Of a stretch of DNA of 64,000 nt, positions 34,800 through 47,036 are shown in pieces; position 1 is the stretch's first letter, and the number at the start of each line of letters is the position of its first letter. The notes under the pieces are model-generated. The model did not search any database. It was not told the DNA's origin and saw only the letters and a program-made list of their open reading frames with translations. The stretch is taken from assembly GCA_029834535.1 (NCBI GenBank), contig JAQMWT010000314.1:682001-746000 (forward strand), in the 5' to 3' direction. Made by a program: the position numbers and the translations under genes. This stretch comes from Chrysophaeum taylorii. Taxonomy: Eukaryota > Sar > Pelagophyceae > Pelagomonadales > Pelagomonadaceae.

Positions 34800-35219
34800 A
34801 GCGGGTGACAGCCATATACTTTCACAAGGAAAAACCCATAAAAACCCATCACAGCTCTTTCGCTACTTGGCGGCTTACAAGCTTATTCGACCATAAACCC
34901 ACTTTTTTCAGTTTGCACAAAAAAAAAAAATCGCGCCGACCGAAACCCGCGTGTCGCCCGGCCACACCCGTCGAAACAACGTCCCCTTGCGCAGTCCGTG
35001 AAGGTACAAGTGGTCTCGGGCGACCCGGCAGAGCGGCGTGAGCCCTCTTTTCAGTCAATTGAGGCTCAAAGCCTGTCTTCGGTCGCAGCCTGCGGTACGG
35101 ATATAATGGCCCGAGATATGATATGACCCCCGGATTTCGACGCGGACTAAGCGGCTCTGAAGTGTGCGGGGTACCCTCCTCTCGGACCTATCGCGACACT
35201 GTCCAGCGGTCTACTACGA
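34800..35219. other. Intergenic region without a supported gene
   Basis: A poly-A run sits near 34918-34930. No coding frame, RNA gene or repeat family was recognised. Confidence 0.5.
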
Positions 35220-36120
35220 ATTTATTCGGTAAGTAATAATAGAGTCCATGGCGCTGGCGTTGGCGCGCTGCAGTTCATCAGACTGGGGGATGGATAGTGC
35301 GATGGATACCGGCAGTCCGCTTGAGCTTCTGGGCGTGGTGCTGGGTTTCGATCGATCGCGAGAAAAATGGGCGATCTCGTCTTTGCCTCCATTCTCGGCG
35401 CGGTAGACGAGCTATAGTACTCGCGGGCCGTCCGCGAGTACCGCGCGAAACGTACAGCATGTTCCTCCTCGAAAAGTGCCTCGTCTTCCGCTTTCTCTGG
35501 GCGCCCTGCAAGCACTTGGCAAGATCCTCGGCGGTGCGCTTTGAGTCGATGAACTCAGCCTTGCGCTTCTTGTTCTGGAGAGGCCGGCCCAGTGAGCTGT
35601 GTCTCCGACGGCACGACGAGCGCCCCGTTTCGGTCCCACAAAGGCCGGTGCGAACTTGGCCTTCTTCAGCGGCGGCGGCGACGACGCGGCCACCAATTTC
35701 GGCGGCCTCTTCGCCGTCTCCTCCTGCGGGGCAACCGGCGCGCCCGCAGGCTTGCGCTCGTTCTCCCGCGGCTCGTGCTCCTGTCGCTGAAAGTCGTCCT
35801 TCGCTGCAACGGCTTCCTCCTTTGTGTCGTACAGCGTCGAGCTCCGAACCACCTTCGCCTTGCCTTTTCCCACCCTCTTCTCGTACTTGTCAATGATGAC
35901 GAAGAACTTGCCCGCGCCGCTTTCGTGTTGATTGCATCGCTCTATACAGCCCGATCGATCCCTGGGATCGGCGGCCCGTCTCCGGGGGCCTCCTCATACA
36001 AACCGTGCAGGAGCGTGAAGTTGTACTCTCCCGAGGCCATCACAGCGTGCAAGAGCGACGCAAATATCGCGATCAGCTTGATTCACCAAATCGATTACGC
36101 CACCACCTTCGTCGATGTGA
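35220..36120 (-). pseudogene. Relic of an unrecognised repeated sequence, copy A
   Basis: Minus-strand coding fragments in more than one frame, including GKFFVIIDKYEKRVGKGKAK, a Lys/Pro/Ala-rich stretch and LVYRAENGGKDEIAHFSRDR. The last resembles a plus-strand fragment in copy B at 37550-38700, so the two are probably members of one family. Function is unknown; the copy is broken. Confidence 0.4.
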
Positions 36121-36139
36121 GCAGAGTCCCCGTGAGTCT

Positions 36140-36335
36140 CAAGGGGAACGGGGAAAGTCGCGGGGACGGGGAAGAGAAGGTGCGGGGAGCGAGGAAGGTG
36201 CGGGGAAGGGAAGGTGCGGGGACGGGGAAGGTGCGGGGACGGGGAAGGCGCGGGGGCGGGGAAGGTGCGGGGAGCGAGGAAGGCGCGGGGAGCGAGGAAG
36301 GCGCGGGGAGCGAGGAAGGCGCGGGGACGAGGACA
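36140..36335 (+). repeat. G-rich minisatellite array 1 (GGTGCGGGGACGGGGAA-type unit)
   Basis: Units of 16-18 bp (GGTGCGGGGACGGGGAA and GGCGCGGGGAGCGAGGAA) run head to tail. The G runs are regularly spaced and could form G-quadruplexes. Two larger arrays of the same unit are at 39095-39325 (opposite strand) and 39560-40225. Confidence 0.85.
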
Positions 36336-36935
36336 TCGCAGAGACAGCATCACCAATGTTTATGAGACTGTCTTACGTACATCCCTTTCAAACACGTACA
36401 TGGCACGCCCTGGCTCGCGACGCGACGCAGGGGGGGAGAGTGCGTGGCGCGGGGCCTGGTTCGGGGTGAGTCAGCAATTAATCCGAACCCGCTCGCGGCG
36501 CGAGCGAACGCGCTTCGAAAACGAGAAACCGAGGCAGTCGTTGTCGGCTCAGCTGGGTGTTGGTTAATACCCCAAGTCGACGCTGTACTTCCTAGATGTA
36601 CCGGATCTAGCAATCTATCTACTTCTCGCACAAGCTCGTTCGACCATAAACAGCACATGCAGCGCATTTTTTAGGGTTTTGTGTCAAGTTCGTTGTTCGG
36701 ACATCCAGGAGGGTTTAAGTCGCTTCGATCGGCGACTCAGCCTTAGCTGCATGCGTCGATAGCACGCATCTAGAATGGGACTAATAACTACTTCCATCTG
36801 TAAAATCTGCTCAGTGTCGCTACTGCCGCGGGCTTGGACGCCGATCGACGCGCCCTCGATCCAGTATCAATTTGAACCCCAAAACCTCCCAAAAATGTGC
36901 CAAGATCTAGGGTGAGTTGGTGAGCACGCAGGGCG

Positions 36936-37335
36936 TTCATGAACTAACTAACTAACTGACTTCGGACCTCTCCCGGGCATGGGAGCCAGGCTGGGCCGGC
37001 AGGAGCCGGTCCAGGATCACAGAGCAAAATCACACAGTTGGGGTAGAGGCGAGGGATGAAAAGGCGTTGATGGCGGACCGCCACTGCGCGCGGTCTTGTG
37101 CGAGGTCTTGCAAAAGCGTCGCGGGCCGCGGACGTGTTGATCCACGAACAATCGACCTGTCCGTCGCGTTCTGCCCAACCGAGCGAACCCCATCCCAGCG
37201 CGGACTTTCCGGGTGCTAACCGGCCAGCCCGGGAAGTAAGCAGGCACCGTCTCACTCCGGGACGGCCGGGGCCGCCGCAGGGAGCAAGCGTGTTAGGCGC
37301 CGTCCTCCATCGCAACCATACGGTTAGCGATCGCA
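36936..37335 (-). mobile_element. SINE-like element with LINE-derived 3' end
   Basis: On the minus strand the tail (TTAG)n is at 36943-36957. The ~190 bp before it matches the 3' end of the LINE at 43322-45573, including part of its C-terminal coding sequence (ACAAGACCGCGCGCAGTGGC). The 5' part is unrelated to the LINE and contains GGCCGGTTAGCAC and GGGTTCGCTCGG, which resemble tRNA A and B boxes, so a tRNA-derived head is possible. The 5' limit is uncertain and no clear target-site duplication was found. Confidence 0.6.
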
Positions 37336-37344
37336 GGGTTTAGG

Positions 37345-37475
37345 AGTGGTATGAAGCGTAATTTAAGGGTAAGGGGGAAATTAAGGTGGTAAGGTAAAAA
37401 GAGAGGTGGTAAGGGAGAAAACAAAGGTGGTAAGGGAGAAAGCCACAGGGTTAGGGAGTACAATCGATGGGTAAG
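37345..37475 (+). repeat. Degenerate GGTGGTAAGGGAGAAA repeats
   Basis: Short units near GGTGGTAAGGGAGAAA recur about four times beside the SINE-like element, followed by GGTAAGGG-type variants. No coding potential. Confidence 0.6.
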
Positions 37476-37549
37476 GGTTTGTGGTGCTTCATGTGTGTCT
37501 TTTTTTGCGTGCCGCTGCTGACCAGCCGAAGAGCGCGATACCAGGTCGG

Positions 37550-38700
37550 CAGCGTATGTACTGGAAGTGGTGCTGGACGCTCCTGCAACTGTTGATGGCC
37601 TCCACGAACGAAACGCGTGGCTCCACGGGTTTTACAACTCAGGTGACAAGCTTCGCCAAGTAGCGACCAACGTGCCAGAGGGTTTACGACGAATACGACG
37701 ACGACGGCGAAAACGATGTCGACCTCACGATCGATCCGACACTCAAGCATCCCTTTGAAAAGGTCTTCCTCTTTGATAGCGGCGACGGCTTCAAGTGGTT
37801 CCAGTCTCCGGCTTTCCAGACGATCAAGATTGGCATTCAGCACCAAGGCTTTTGGGACTCGGACAATTTTCGTTTTCAGGTCGAGGACGTCCTCGATGTC
37901 ATGGAGATTTGGTTTCCTCCTCACCAGATCCTAATTGAGGTTGACCGTCGGAACACGACAAGTTCAAACCCGACAGCTTCAACGTCGACAACATGTCCGC
38001 CGGCGTTGGCGCCAAGACGCAGCACCTCCTCCAAACCTCGACGAAACTCGATGCGGGCTGCATCGAAGCTCATTCGGCCATCTTCGAACTCAAGGTCGGA
38101 GCGCAGCGCAAAGGGCGAGCGGCAGAAGGTGGTCGATTAGTGGAACGTCAAGCTCGAGCCTGGCCAAGACCAGCACATGAACTTCCAGCCGGGTGACCCA
38201 CCCACCCCGACTGGAAGCCCGAGGCCTACGTCGGCAAAGCGAAGGAATTCACAAAGCGATCTTCGAGCGCGGTTGGTTTGATTCCCTAGAAGCGGCTGTC
38301 GTATTAGCAGCTCGCCCTTGACCCTTGCCACATCCTACTCTCGTCACCGAATGCCACCAAGAGCTCGCCGGAGTTGGCGTTGAGTACGGCTGGGGCCAGT
38401 CAAAGCAGCACTACCGCCAACATAACACCGGAACAGAAAGTGAGATGGCGCGGCGACAACGTGGGCGCGTCTTCGACATCATTTTCCCCGAAAACCTTCC
38501 GCCTCTTCCGGCTCGTGCGGCGCTCGCGTCGCCTGCGAGTATAAACTCGTGTGCCGCTCCGAGGACGGTGGCACCGCCCAGTTCGAACACGCCAAAATCG
38601 ATCGACAAAGAGAGGCCGCGCGTCTCAAGCGCAAACACTCCTCCCATCGCGCGATCGACGTGCCAGTTCTATCCACGGTGACTCTGCAAGATAACGTCGC
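37550..38700 (+). pseudogene. Relic of an unrecognised repeated sequence, copy B
   Basis: Plus-strand coding fragments include DDDGENDVDLTIDPTLKHPF, VFLFDSGDGFKWFQSPAFQT, KTQHLLQTSTKLDAGCIEAH and EYKLVCRSEDGGTAQFEHAK in several frames. The last matches a fragment in copy A (LVYRAENGG...). No known family was recognised. It is broken by several frame changes. Confidence 0.4.
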
Positions 38701-39094
38701 TGGCTAGCTATATGTATGACCCTGGTGGTGACCTCGGCATACGAAAAGCGTGGCGAGAGGAAAAGGAACAGTCCCCTCGCGTTTCGGGGCCGCTCTGCGG
38801 TCCGACTTGAGTCGCTTCCGACCGCTGGCGGGACGTAGGGCGCCGAAGTTGGACTCGATACACGGTCGCCAACTTCAGGCATAGTGTGCATAAGCCATAC
38901 GGGCTCCCCCGGAGTCACGTGTACTTTTAAGCACAGCCCTAGAGGACCCCCTCAGAGACCCGAACGAAACTCATCGAAACTCATCGACCGATTTACCCCT
39001 TCGAAAAACCGCAGGTTTATTTGAAAGGCCGCGTTGTGACAGCCGGTCCGGCCTAGAGGGGCGGGGGAAACGGGTATCCGCTACACCTTCCTTT
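38701..39094. other. Intergenic region without a supported gene
   Basis: Only short frames on both strands; no repeat family or RNA gene recognised. It leads directly into the C-rich minisatellite array. Confidence 0.5.
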
Positions 39095-39325
39095 TTGCCC
39101 GCGACCACCCCGTCCCCGCACCTTCTCCGTCCCCGCACCTTCCCCGCTCCCCGCCACATCCCCGTCCCCGCACTTTCCCCGTCCCCGCGCTTTCCCTCCC
39201 CGCACCTTCCCCGCTCCCCGCGCCTTCCCCGCCCCCGCACCTTCCCCGTCCCCGCACCTTCCTTTCCCCGCACCTTCCTCGCTCCCCGCACCTTCTCTTC
39301 CCCGTCCCCGCGACTTTCCCCGTTC
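39095..39325 (-). repeat. G-rich minisatellite array 2 (inverted orientation)
   Basis: On the plus strand the units read CCCCGTCCCCGCACCTTCC, the complement of arrays 1 and 3. With array 3 beginning about 235 bp downstream in the opposite orientation, the pair could fold as a large hairpin. Confidence 0.85.
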
Positions 39326-39559
39326 CCCTTATGCCTCTTAAGGTACTTGTCCTTTTAGAGCTGCACGTTTACAGGACTGAACCGGCGGGACGCACGAGAG
39401 AGAAAGCATGGGGGGGTAGGGGGGATCAGAGTGCGCGGTGGTCCCGGGTTAAGGAGTCCTTGGGCGAGAGGAACTCCCGTGGACCCCCCCCCGGGTTTAC
39501 TCGCAAACCACCCTGAGAGAGGGTGTGGCTTCGCGAGGAAAGAGGATCCTCGGAAAGCG

Positions 39560-40225
39560 GGGAAGCCGCGGAGTAAGAGGAAGGTGCGGGGATGGGGCAG
39601 GTGCGGGGACGAGGAGAGTGCGAGGACGGGGAGGTCGCGAGGAAGAGGAATGTGCGGGGGGCGGGGATATCGCGGGGAAGAGGAAGGTGCGAGGTTGGGG
39701 AAGATGCGGGGACGAGGAGAGTGCGAGGACGGGGAGATCGCGGGGAAAGGGGAAGGTGCGAGGACAGGGATGTCGCGAGGAAGAGGAAGGTGCGGGGACC
39801 GGGGACATCGCGGGGAAGAGGAAGGTGCGAGGTCGGGGAAGGTGCGGGGACGAGGAGGGTGCGAGGACGGGGAGAGCGCGAGGACGAGGAGAGTGCGGGG
39901 AGCGAGGAAGTCGCGGGGAAAGGGGAAGGTGCGAGGACGGGGAGATCGCGGGGAAGAGGGAGGTGCGGGGAGCAGGGAAGTCGCGGGGACGAGGAGGTCG
40001 CGGGGACGGGGAAGGTGCGGGGAACGGGGAAGGTGCGGGGAGAGAAGGTGCGGGGAACGGGGAAGGTGCGGGGAACGGGGAAGGTGCGGGGAGGGAAGGT
40101 GCGGGGACGGGGAAGGTGCGGGGACGGGGAAGGTGCGGGGAGCGAGGAAGGCGCGGGGAGAGAAAGTGCGGGGACGGGGAAGGTGCGGGGCGCGGGGAAG
40201 GTGCGGGGACGGGGATTTTCCCCTT
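39560..40225 (+). repeat. G-rich minisatellite array 3
   Basis: About 665 bp of GGTGCGGGGACGGGGAA-like units and GAGGTCGCGGGGAAGAGGAA variants. All six frames stay open because the unit contains no stop, so the long frames here are artefacts of the repeat. Confidence 0.85.
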
Positions 40226-42086
40226 TCGACTCTCGGCCTGGAAGGCCTATGCTTATTAGCACAGCGCGTGGGACGTGATCTCTCATCTCTCTGACCACCA
40301 CGGCGGCGCTCCCGGTGACCCCGCCAACCTTCATCTCGTCGACGGTCCTCTCGCCCGCGAGTTTGTTTCCATCCATGGGCTTCCTCGTTAACTCCACCGT
40401 CACGACACTCCTGATCCACGTGCTCACACATCTCGGCGCGCGATCGGGCCACTGAGCGATTGGTGGCCACCATTCCCATCACCGGGTACCGGCGTCTTTG
40501 CGCACGGGATCGCTTCTCGACTACCTTTATGAGGGATCGCTTCTCGACTACCTTTATGAGCTCGTGCTCCTCCCAATTCCCAACCGCGGATGGGCCGAGA
40601 TGTGTGCGCCTAATGCTTTGGCTAGCTTGTTCGGGCCTCGTGCGTACTCGTATTCTTGGCACTGACGACGTTCTCGCGTCAAGGTGGTTTTCGGCATCTT
40701 ACTACCGACGTCGTCGCCCCTGCCGTTCGCGCGCGCCTCTACGGCCGGTATCAAGGCAATTTTGCTCGCCTTAAGTCGCGTCGTCCCCACCACACTCGAT
40801 ATTGAGCGACTCTACGACATCGAGATGCTCGCCTCGGGCTCGCCTTCGCCGTTCATTCTTCCTACCCGTCGTCGCCTGTCGAGACGACTTTATCCCGATA
40901 TCAACATCTCGCGATGATATTATTCGCGTGTTGTCTTAGACGATCGTATTTTAGCTTCAGCTGTCCCACACTACACTCGGGACGACAGCTTCTCGACATG
41001 TATGTGACAGACAGCCCTTTGGTTCTTACATCTTCCAGTGTTACAGCTTCGCGCTACTCGCTATCGCAACGACGATTACCCTACCACGTCGAGACCGATT
41101 TGGTTACATGGTCATATCTGTTCATGGGATAACGCTGCCGCTCAGTCACATCGCCACATCCTTACTAGTCCGCCTTCAGTCACAGTATAATCTTATTCCT
41201 ATGGCCACTCTCGCTATTCGCCTTTCGATCACTCATCGGTCTGCTGTACTCTTCACGACTGCTTGGCCTTTGATCCTGCCATTGTTACCAGTTAGACCTC
41301 CCGTTTTACTACGAGGATCCCTCAGCCATCGGGATTTACCCATCTGCACGCACAGTCATTCTACATCATAGAACATCCACGACCTAATGCATGCACCCCT
41401 CGTATATTACGATGATATTAGTACACCCTCTTATTTCTAGACACATCGCACTTCTTCTGTGCACTTTGCACCCAGCATCATCTTCACAATGCTTTGTCAT
41501 CGCAATCTTTCCTTCATCAGTCACTGAACAAGCTGATGATGTGACATCGAGCACTGTATTTTCCGTCTTTCATACTTAGCCCATTGAGCATCTTCTTTCA
41601 CGCCCCCTCTTCTTTACGATCGATGCTTTTCCCTTTTCTAATTATTTACCTCCTCCTCTTCATTTTGTTTTTCCTTTCTCAAGCTGGTCCGCGTTCAACA
41701 TTGCGCTCTTTCTTCTTTCTCACTTATCTTCCCCTGCTACTCTGCTCTCTCTATCTCTCTCGTCCACACTTCGCACACTTCTCACCACACGCCTCCTCGC
41801 AACGTGTCAACTTGTCATCACTGTCTTTGACCAGACATTTGGGTTTTGCTTGTTCCAGACTTTCGCGCTTCCCGAGTTCAATCTGCGAGGGCGTAGAGAT
41901 ACAAAATTTGATTAAGGGTTAGACACCCCCCCCCCCTCTCTCTCACTCACACACCAAATCACCAATAAAATCGTCGAACACCGTGTGCTGCTCTTTGTGT
42001 CGTTAGGGTTAGGGCGTCAGGGCAACACTACCACTGCCATCATTCTCTACCAGGGACACAGTGATTATTACTGTTCTCTAGAAAAG
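40226..42086. other. Repeat-rich region without a supported gene
   Basis: A 27-bp tandem duplication (GGATCGCTTCTCGACTACCT...) lies at 40507-40560. From about 41380 the sequence turns T/C-rich, and a C run is at about 41927-41937. It may hold diverged flanks of the copia fossil downstream, but I cannot define element ends. Confidence 0.5.
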
Positions 42087-42469
42087 CGAGGTGCTGAATG
42101 CGACCTCTTTTCGGCTCAGACCGCCTACTTTCTACAGGGATGCGAAGATCTGCCGCGATGCATGAGAGGCATGCTCAGGGTCCAAGCGGGAGGAGTTCGC
42201 ACTCGAGGTGTGCACCCGCGTTGGCTTCCTCGTGGTTACCGTCCGCACGCCAAAACCCTCCCTCCAGCCCCAAATGCCCTGCTGATCTGTAGCTTGACGA
42301 GTAAAATTTGCCTGGCGCAGGAATGAAAGTCGTCGGGGGTGGGGGGGTGGGGTAGACCCCCCAGCGCCACTGAAAAGATCCAGGGAGGAGGTCGCCGACC
42401 CCCTAGGGCTAGATTTTCATGCTGGGGGAGGTGTTTTGTCGTGTACCCCCTGGAATCGGTCTTCGCCCA
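42087..42469. mobile_element. Second, 5'-deleted copy of the MITE-like repeat
   Basis: Matches 17691-18123 along its length, e.g. GGGATGCGAAGATCTGCCGC and GGAGGAGGTCGCCGACCCCC. It retains the right inverted end with one mismatch (GGAATCGGTCTTCGCCCA, 42452-42469) but lacks the left half. Confidence 0.7.
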
Positions 42470-43321
42470 GCCGTCCCCAGCCACTGTAGGTCCGGACGAA
42501 TACAAAGCCCAGGAATCTGATATTTCTATCGACGACCAGTACAAGTTCAAGTGTCTTCAAGGACTTACACCTGAAGAGCTCATGTCAAGGCGATCGCAAA
42601 AGAGCTCCAGAATATTATTCGTTTTGGGTTTTTTCAAGCTAGCTCTGCCTGGTGCCTCGACCCGTCATATTGATAGTCGCTTGGTGCTCAAGATCAAGAC
42701 CAACGCGGCCGGCGAGTACTAGTCCTGCGTGGCTTTGTAGCTTCGCTTGGCGCCTATTTCTTTGGGACGTTCAGTCCCGCGGCGACGATGACTGCTATGC
42801 GCGTCATCCTAGCCATTGCTGCTTACAAGAACCTCCCCGTGTACCACGCCGACATGCCCAACGCGTTCGTCCAGTCCGACATCGATGCACACGTCTACGT
42901 TCAGCTTCCCGACCACAACCACGAGTTGCTTGATCCGCGAGACGATTAGTATCGTGGTCGCCGCTTACCCAAGTTGCTCAAGTCCCAACTGTGCGGACTC
43001 AGGCAATCTCTCTGGAACAAGGAGATCGACAAATTCTTCTTCCAGGGGCCTGGCTACAAACGCCTTCTTGCCGACTCTTGCCTATACGTTCGTGTCGCCG
43101 CTTTCTTATCTGTAGCCTATCTGTTGATGATTTCGTTATTGTCGCGAACGATGATGGACGAACTCCAGGAAGCTCTACACAAGCAGTTCTCCGTCGAGCA
43201 ATTCGATCTCTGTCCACGCGCTCCTTGCAGAACGACTGATGGCTCCATATCATTGGACGTTCGAGAAAATCTGGATGTTGGAGGATCATCCAGTATTGAA
43301 GACTTTAACTCCTTTGAAAGG

Positions 43322-45573
43322 CCTCGGCCTCTGACGCCTTACTGCCGAAGACCCGACGCCTCCGACCCGGATGGTTTGAGGACGCGGCGGAAGAACTCCA
43401 GCCTCTGATCGAGCGACGCAACTCCCTCCACGCGTTTGTGCTCTCGCTCGGTGCCCGGCGCCGTCTTCGCTCGGCGTCCACGATCCTCGACGACCTTCGG
43501 GCGATCAAGTCGCGGCTCGCGAAGGCCGTAGCACGGGCGAAAGAGCGATGGTTTACTCGTCTGTGTGCCGGACTCAACGCGGGAAGCGAGTCGCTCGGCG
43601 GCACCTCGAAATACTGGAATACGGTCGGACGGCTCCGACGCGGTCTCACGAAGACCACATTGGCTAGGCAGGTGCAGATGACGAAGGCCGACGGTAGCAG
43701 GTGCTCGTCGCCACAGGAGAACGCCGACGTGTTCAAGGCGCACTTCAAGCACCTCTACAGTCGACAAGCTCGCTACGACCCCACCGTGATCAACGACGTT
43801 GACCAGTTGCCGATCCGCCCGGAACTTGGGGAACCACCGACGCAGGAGGAGATAAAACGGGCCGTTGGTCAGCTGAACTGCACCGCGCCCGGCGAATCGG
43901 GTTTGCGCGCGGAGGTCTGGAAGGCGCTCGCCACCGACGCTCGCACGCTCCCGCTGTTGGAGCGTGTAGTCATCGAGTTCTGGGAGTCCGAAGTCCAGCC
44001 GGCCGAGTGGGACGTAGGCCTCCTCGGGATTCTCCCCAAGAAGGGGGACCTCTCCCTGCCGGGCAACTACCGCGGGATCATGATGCTCGAGGTCGCGCAG
44101 AAGATCGTTTCGAACATCGTCCGTGCGCGACTCAACGTCATCTGCGAGGCCCTCGATCACGAGTCCCAATGTGGCTTCCGATCCGAGCCCGGTACGTCCG
44201 ACGCCACCTTCTCGCTCAAGCTAGCGCCGAAGAAGCGGCGTGAGCACGGTCAGGACTCGTGGGTACTGTTCATCGATTTCGTTAAGGCGTTCGACCGCGT
44301 CCCGCGATAGCTTCTCTGGGAGGTGCTCCTGGAGTTCGGCGTCCCGCCGAAGCTCGTCGCAGTCATCAAGGGCCTCCACCGCATCCAGGTCCACTTCTCG
44401 GTCAGCGGTGTCGTCGCCTCGGTTGACTCGATCATCGGCGTCAAGCAGGGCGACGTCCTGGGCCCCGTCCTATTCGTGCTGTTCATGGCGGCACTGACGA
44501 CGTCGTTTCGACGACGCCATGGCCGCGCCCCGTGTGTCTACCGTACGCGGAAAGACTTTCAGATGACGAACCGGGGTTGGTCCGCTCGCGGCGACGAGTT
44601 TCCCTTCGATGAATCGGCGTACGCCGACGACGTTGCCTTTCTCTTCTGGGACCGCCACATCGCCGCCAGCGAGACACCGCGCCTCATCGAACACTGCGAC
44701 GCCTGGGGCATGGAGGTGCATTGCGGCAACCGACACACGAAAGCGGCGTCCAAAACGGAGATGCTGTTCGTCGCTCGCCCGGCACACCTGTACGGCGACC
44801 CAAAGTCGTTCGACGACACGAACCTCTCGGACATCGAGCTCGGGCGCGGCCGCTTCATACCGGTCGTCGACCAGTTTAAGTACCTCGGCTCGGTCCTCTC
44901 GCGCGACTGCCGCGACGACTCAGACGTCGACGCGCGGATCAAGAAGGCGTCTCAGGCCTTCGGTGCCTTGCGGGACTGCATCTTCGCCTCGAAGTCCGTC
45001 TCTGCTCGCGCCAAGCGCCTCGTCTATGTCTCGCTCGTCCTGGCCATCCTCCTTCGCGGTGCGGAATCGTGGTGCCTCACCGAGGTCCTGTTCCGCCGGC
45101 TGCGGTGTTTCCACGCGCAGTGCGCCCGCGTCATGTGTCGTGTGACCCGGAAACACACCTGGTCCCACCACATCTCAACGGAGATCCTGCTGCGGCGCCT
45201 CGGCCTCGAGTCCATCGACGTCTACGTCACGCGCCGCCAGCTCCGCTGGGCCGGTCACGTCGCCCGCATGCCCTTCTCCCGACTCCCTCGCAAGATGCTC
45301 TCGTCTTGGGTCCGCTCCAAGCGCCCACCGGGGGCTCCGCAGATGACGTACGGGAGGTCGCTCGCCAAGGCACTCCGGAAATGCGACATACCCTTCAACT
45401 CGTGGCACGACCTCGCACAAGACCGCGCGCAGTGGCGGTCCGCCGTCAACGGCTTTTCATCCCTCGCCTCTACCCCAGCTGTGTGATTTTTGCTCTGTGA
45501 TCCTGGACCGGCTACTGCCGGCCCAGCCTGGCTCCCATGCCCGGGAGAGGTCCGAAGTTAGTTAGTTAGTTAG
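43322..45573 (+). mobile_element. 5'-truncated LINE (non-LTR retrotransposon) with (TTAG)n tail
   Basis: The LINE interrupts the copia fossil. The junctions share AAAG (43318-43321 and 45574-45577), a possible short target-site duplication. The 3' UTR is about 70 bp and ends in CCCGGGAGAGGTCCGAAG followed by TTAG repeats. The same 3' end is found at 36936-37130 (minus strand) and at about 47270-47361. Confidence 0.8.
43324..45486 (+). pseudogene. LINE reverse transcriptase, interrupted by one stop codon
   Basis: One frame is open from the truncated 5' end to TGA at 45484-45486 except for a TAG at 44308-44310, just after the catalytic A motif (FIDFVKAFDRVPR). RT motifs are in order: ILPKKGDLSLPGNYRGI, DFVKAFD, GVKQGDVLGPVLF, YADDVAFLF and QFKYLGSVLS. 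The C-terminus has HAQCARVMCRVTRKHTW and RRQLRWAGHVARMPFSRLPR, common in RTE/CR1-like and related LINEs. The N-terminal endonuclease is missing by truncation. Apart from the single stop the copy looks well preserved, suggesting a fairly recent insertion. Clade assignment is uncertain. Confidence 0.8.
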
Positions 45574-46036
45574 AAAGTATCCCATGGGATCTTCCACCTT
45601 TGCCTAGAGATGCTTCAACACCTTCTCCGGTATCTTCGTAAGCCGGAGAACAGAGCCCTTCGTCTTTGGTTTCACCCTAAAAGGCAACGCTATTGAGAAT
45701 CACCCGCGTCTCAGCTCGTCAAACCGAGTTGACTTGGCCACCTTCGTTGACTACCAGGACAAGGATGTTGCTACTGTTAAATTTGACCCTCTGGTTCCCC
45801 ATAGTCGACGCTGACAATGCCCTTTCCCTGGCTCAGGAAGATAGAAAGTCAACTCTCCTGGTTTTGTCTTCTATTTGTTCAACTGCTTTATTTGCTGGAA
45901 AAGCCAAAAAATTCAACGGATTGTTTCGTGCTCTACACATGAAGCTGAACTCATTGCTCTAAGCATCTGTGCTGACGAAGCAGTCTGGCTCCGCAAGATA
46001 CTGGTTGAGCTTTCCTTCGTTCTAAACCCACCTTTA

Positions 46037-46104
46037 TAAATAAATAAACAAACAAACAAACAAATAAACAAATAAATAAATAAATAAACAAACAAATAAA
46101 CAAA

Positions 46105-46140
<36 letters not shown>
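46037..46140. repeat. (AAAT)n/(AAAC)n microsatellite
   Basis: About 100 bp of alternating AAAT and AAAC units inside the copia fossil, possibly the tail of an otherwise unrecognised insertion. Confidence 0.9.
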
Positions 46141-46141
<1 letters not shown>

Positions 46142-47036
46142 ACACGTGCAGATATAGGGATCCGACTTTGACGCTGAACACTATCCTATTGCTGAGGATG
46201 CACGTTTCATTCGGGGCCTACCGCTCCTGTCTGACAATCCTGCTGCAGTACACACCTTCAACAATCATGACAGCTCTTCTCGTAGCAAGGCCCTGTCCAC
46301 TCGCTGGTTCGCGAATGTGTCGTCTCATTGCAAAAGATTCGTGTTCACCACATCCCTGGCAAATTAAATGTCGCTGACGGATTTACCAAGCCACCTGCCG
46401 CCGACTTTGCCACGTTTCGTTCCCTTCTAGATATGCATCATACCATCTCCGATTCGAGTTCAGAACAAATCTGATGACCAAAATGTCGTTAAACTAACCC
46501 TTCCACTTCTTGCCACTACCACTACTCGGACGTCGCCAATGCCACATCCGGCATGGCCTAATCTCCCAGGGGGAGTAGCTCCTGCTCGCCGAGACCCTCC
46601 TCGCTCTCTGGCTCCTGTGGAATCGTCGTCCTTCAACACCCCTCCCACTTCCAATCGCAGGAAGCCAAATCGTGAAGAGATGACGCGGTTGCTGTCCAAG
46701 TCTGCTTCGGCGATGCAAGCCGAACTTGCTTCCTGCCGCCCACGCTTGCCGATATCCTTAACTTTGACTTTGACAACTTCGAAAAAGGCCTGCCAGTGGA
46801 CGAAACCTACCGTGGTGTCCCATTGACCGGACTCCTTACTTCCTTTGTACGCTCACAGCTGCATGAAGCCATTGACTCCGTTTACGCGTCAAATGATTAT
46901 CTGGTTATTATGGAAGTTTCAACCTTCATATCGATCCGCGCCCCAATAGTAGTTACCATGCCTTCTGCTCCCGCCATCCAAGCCACCTCGTGTTATCGTG
47001 GTACCAAGAAAGAATCCCAACAGGTTTCCTTCCACT

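Larger units (their letters stand above)
42500..46475 (+). mobile_element. Fossil Ty1/copia LTR retrotransposon (pol fragments), split by a LINE
   Basis: Copia-type reverse-transcriptase coding character runs from about 42580 to 43317. RNase H character follows from about 45600, with DEAVWLRKILVEL and, near the end, HIPGKLNVADGFTKP-like sequence typical of the copia C-terminus. The middle is displaced by the LINE at 43322-45573 and a microsatellite at 46037-46140. No LTRs were identified. The copy is clearly broken in many places and old relative to the insertions it carries. Confidence 0.7.

Noticed and set aside
39355-40662. A 435-codon Pro/Ser/Arg-rich frame and similar Gly/Arg-rich frames
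   Set aside because: They lie in the G-rich minisatellite, whose unit has no stop in any frame.
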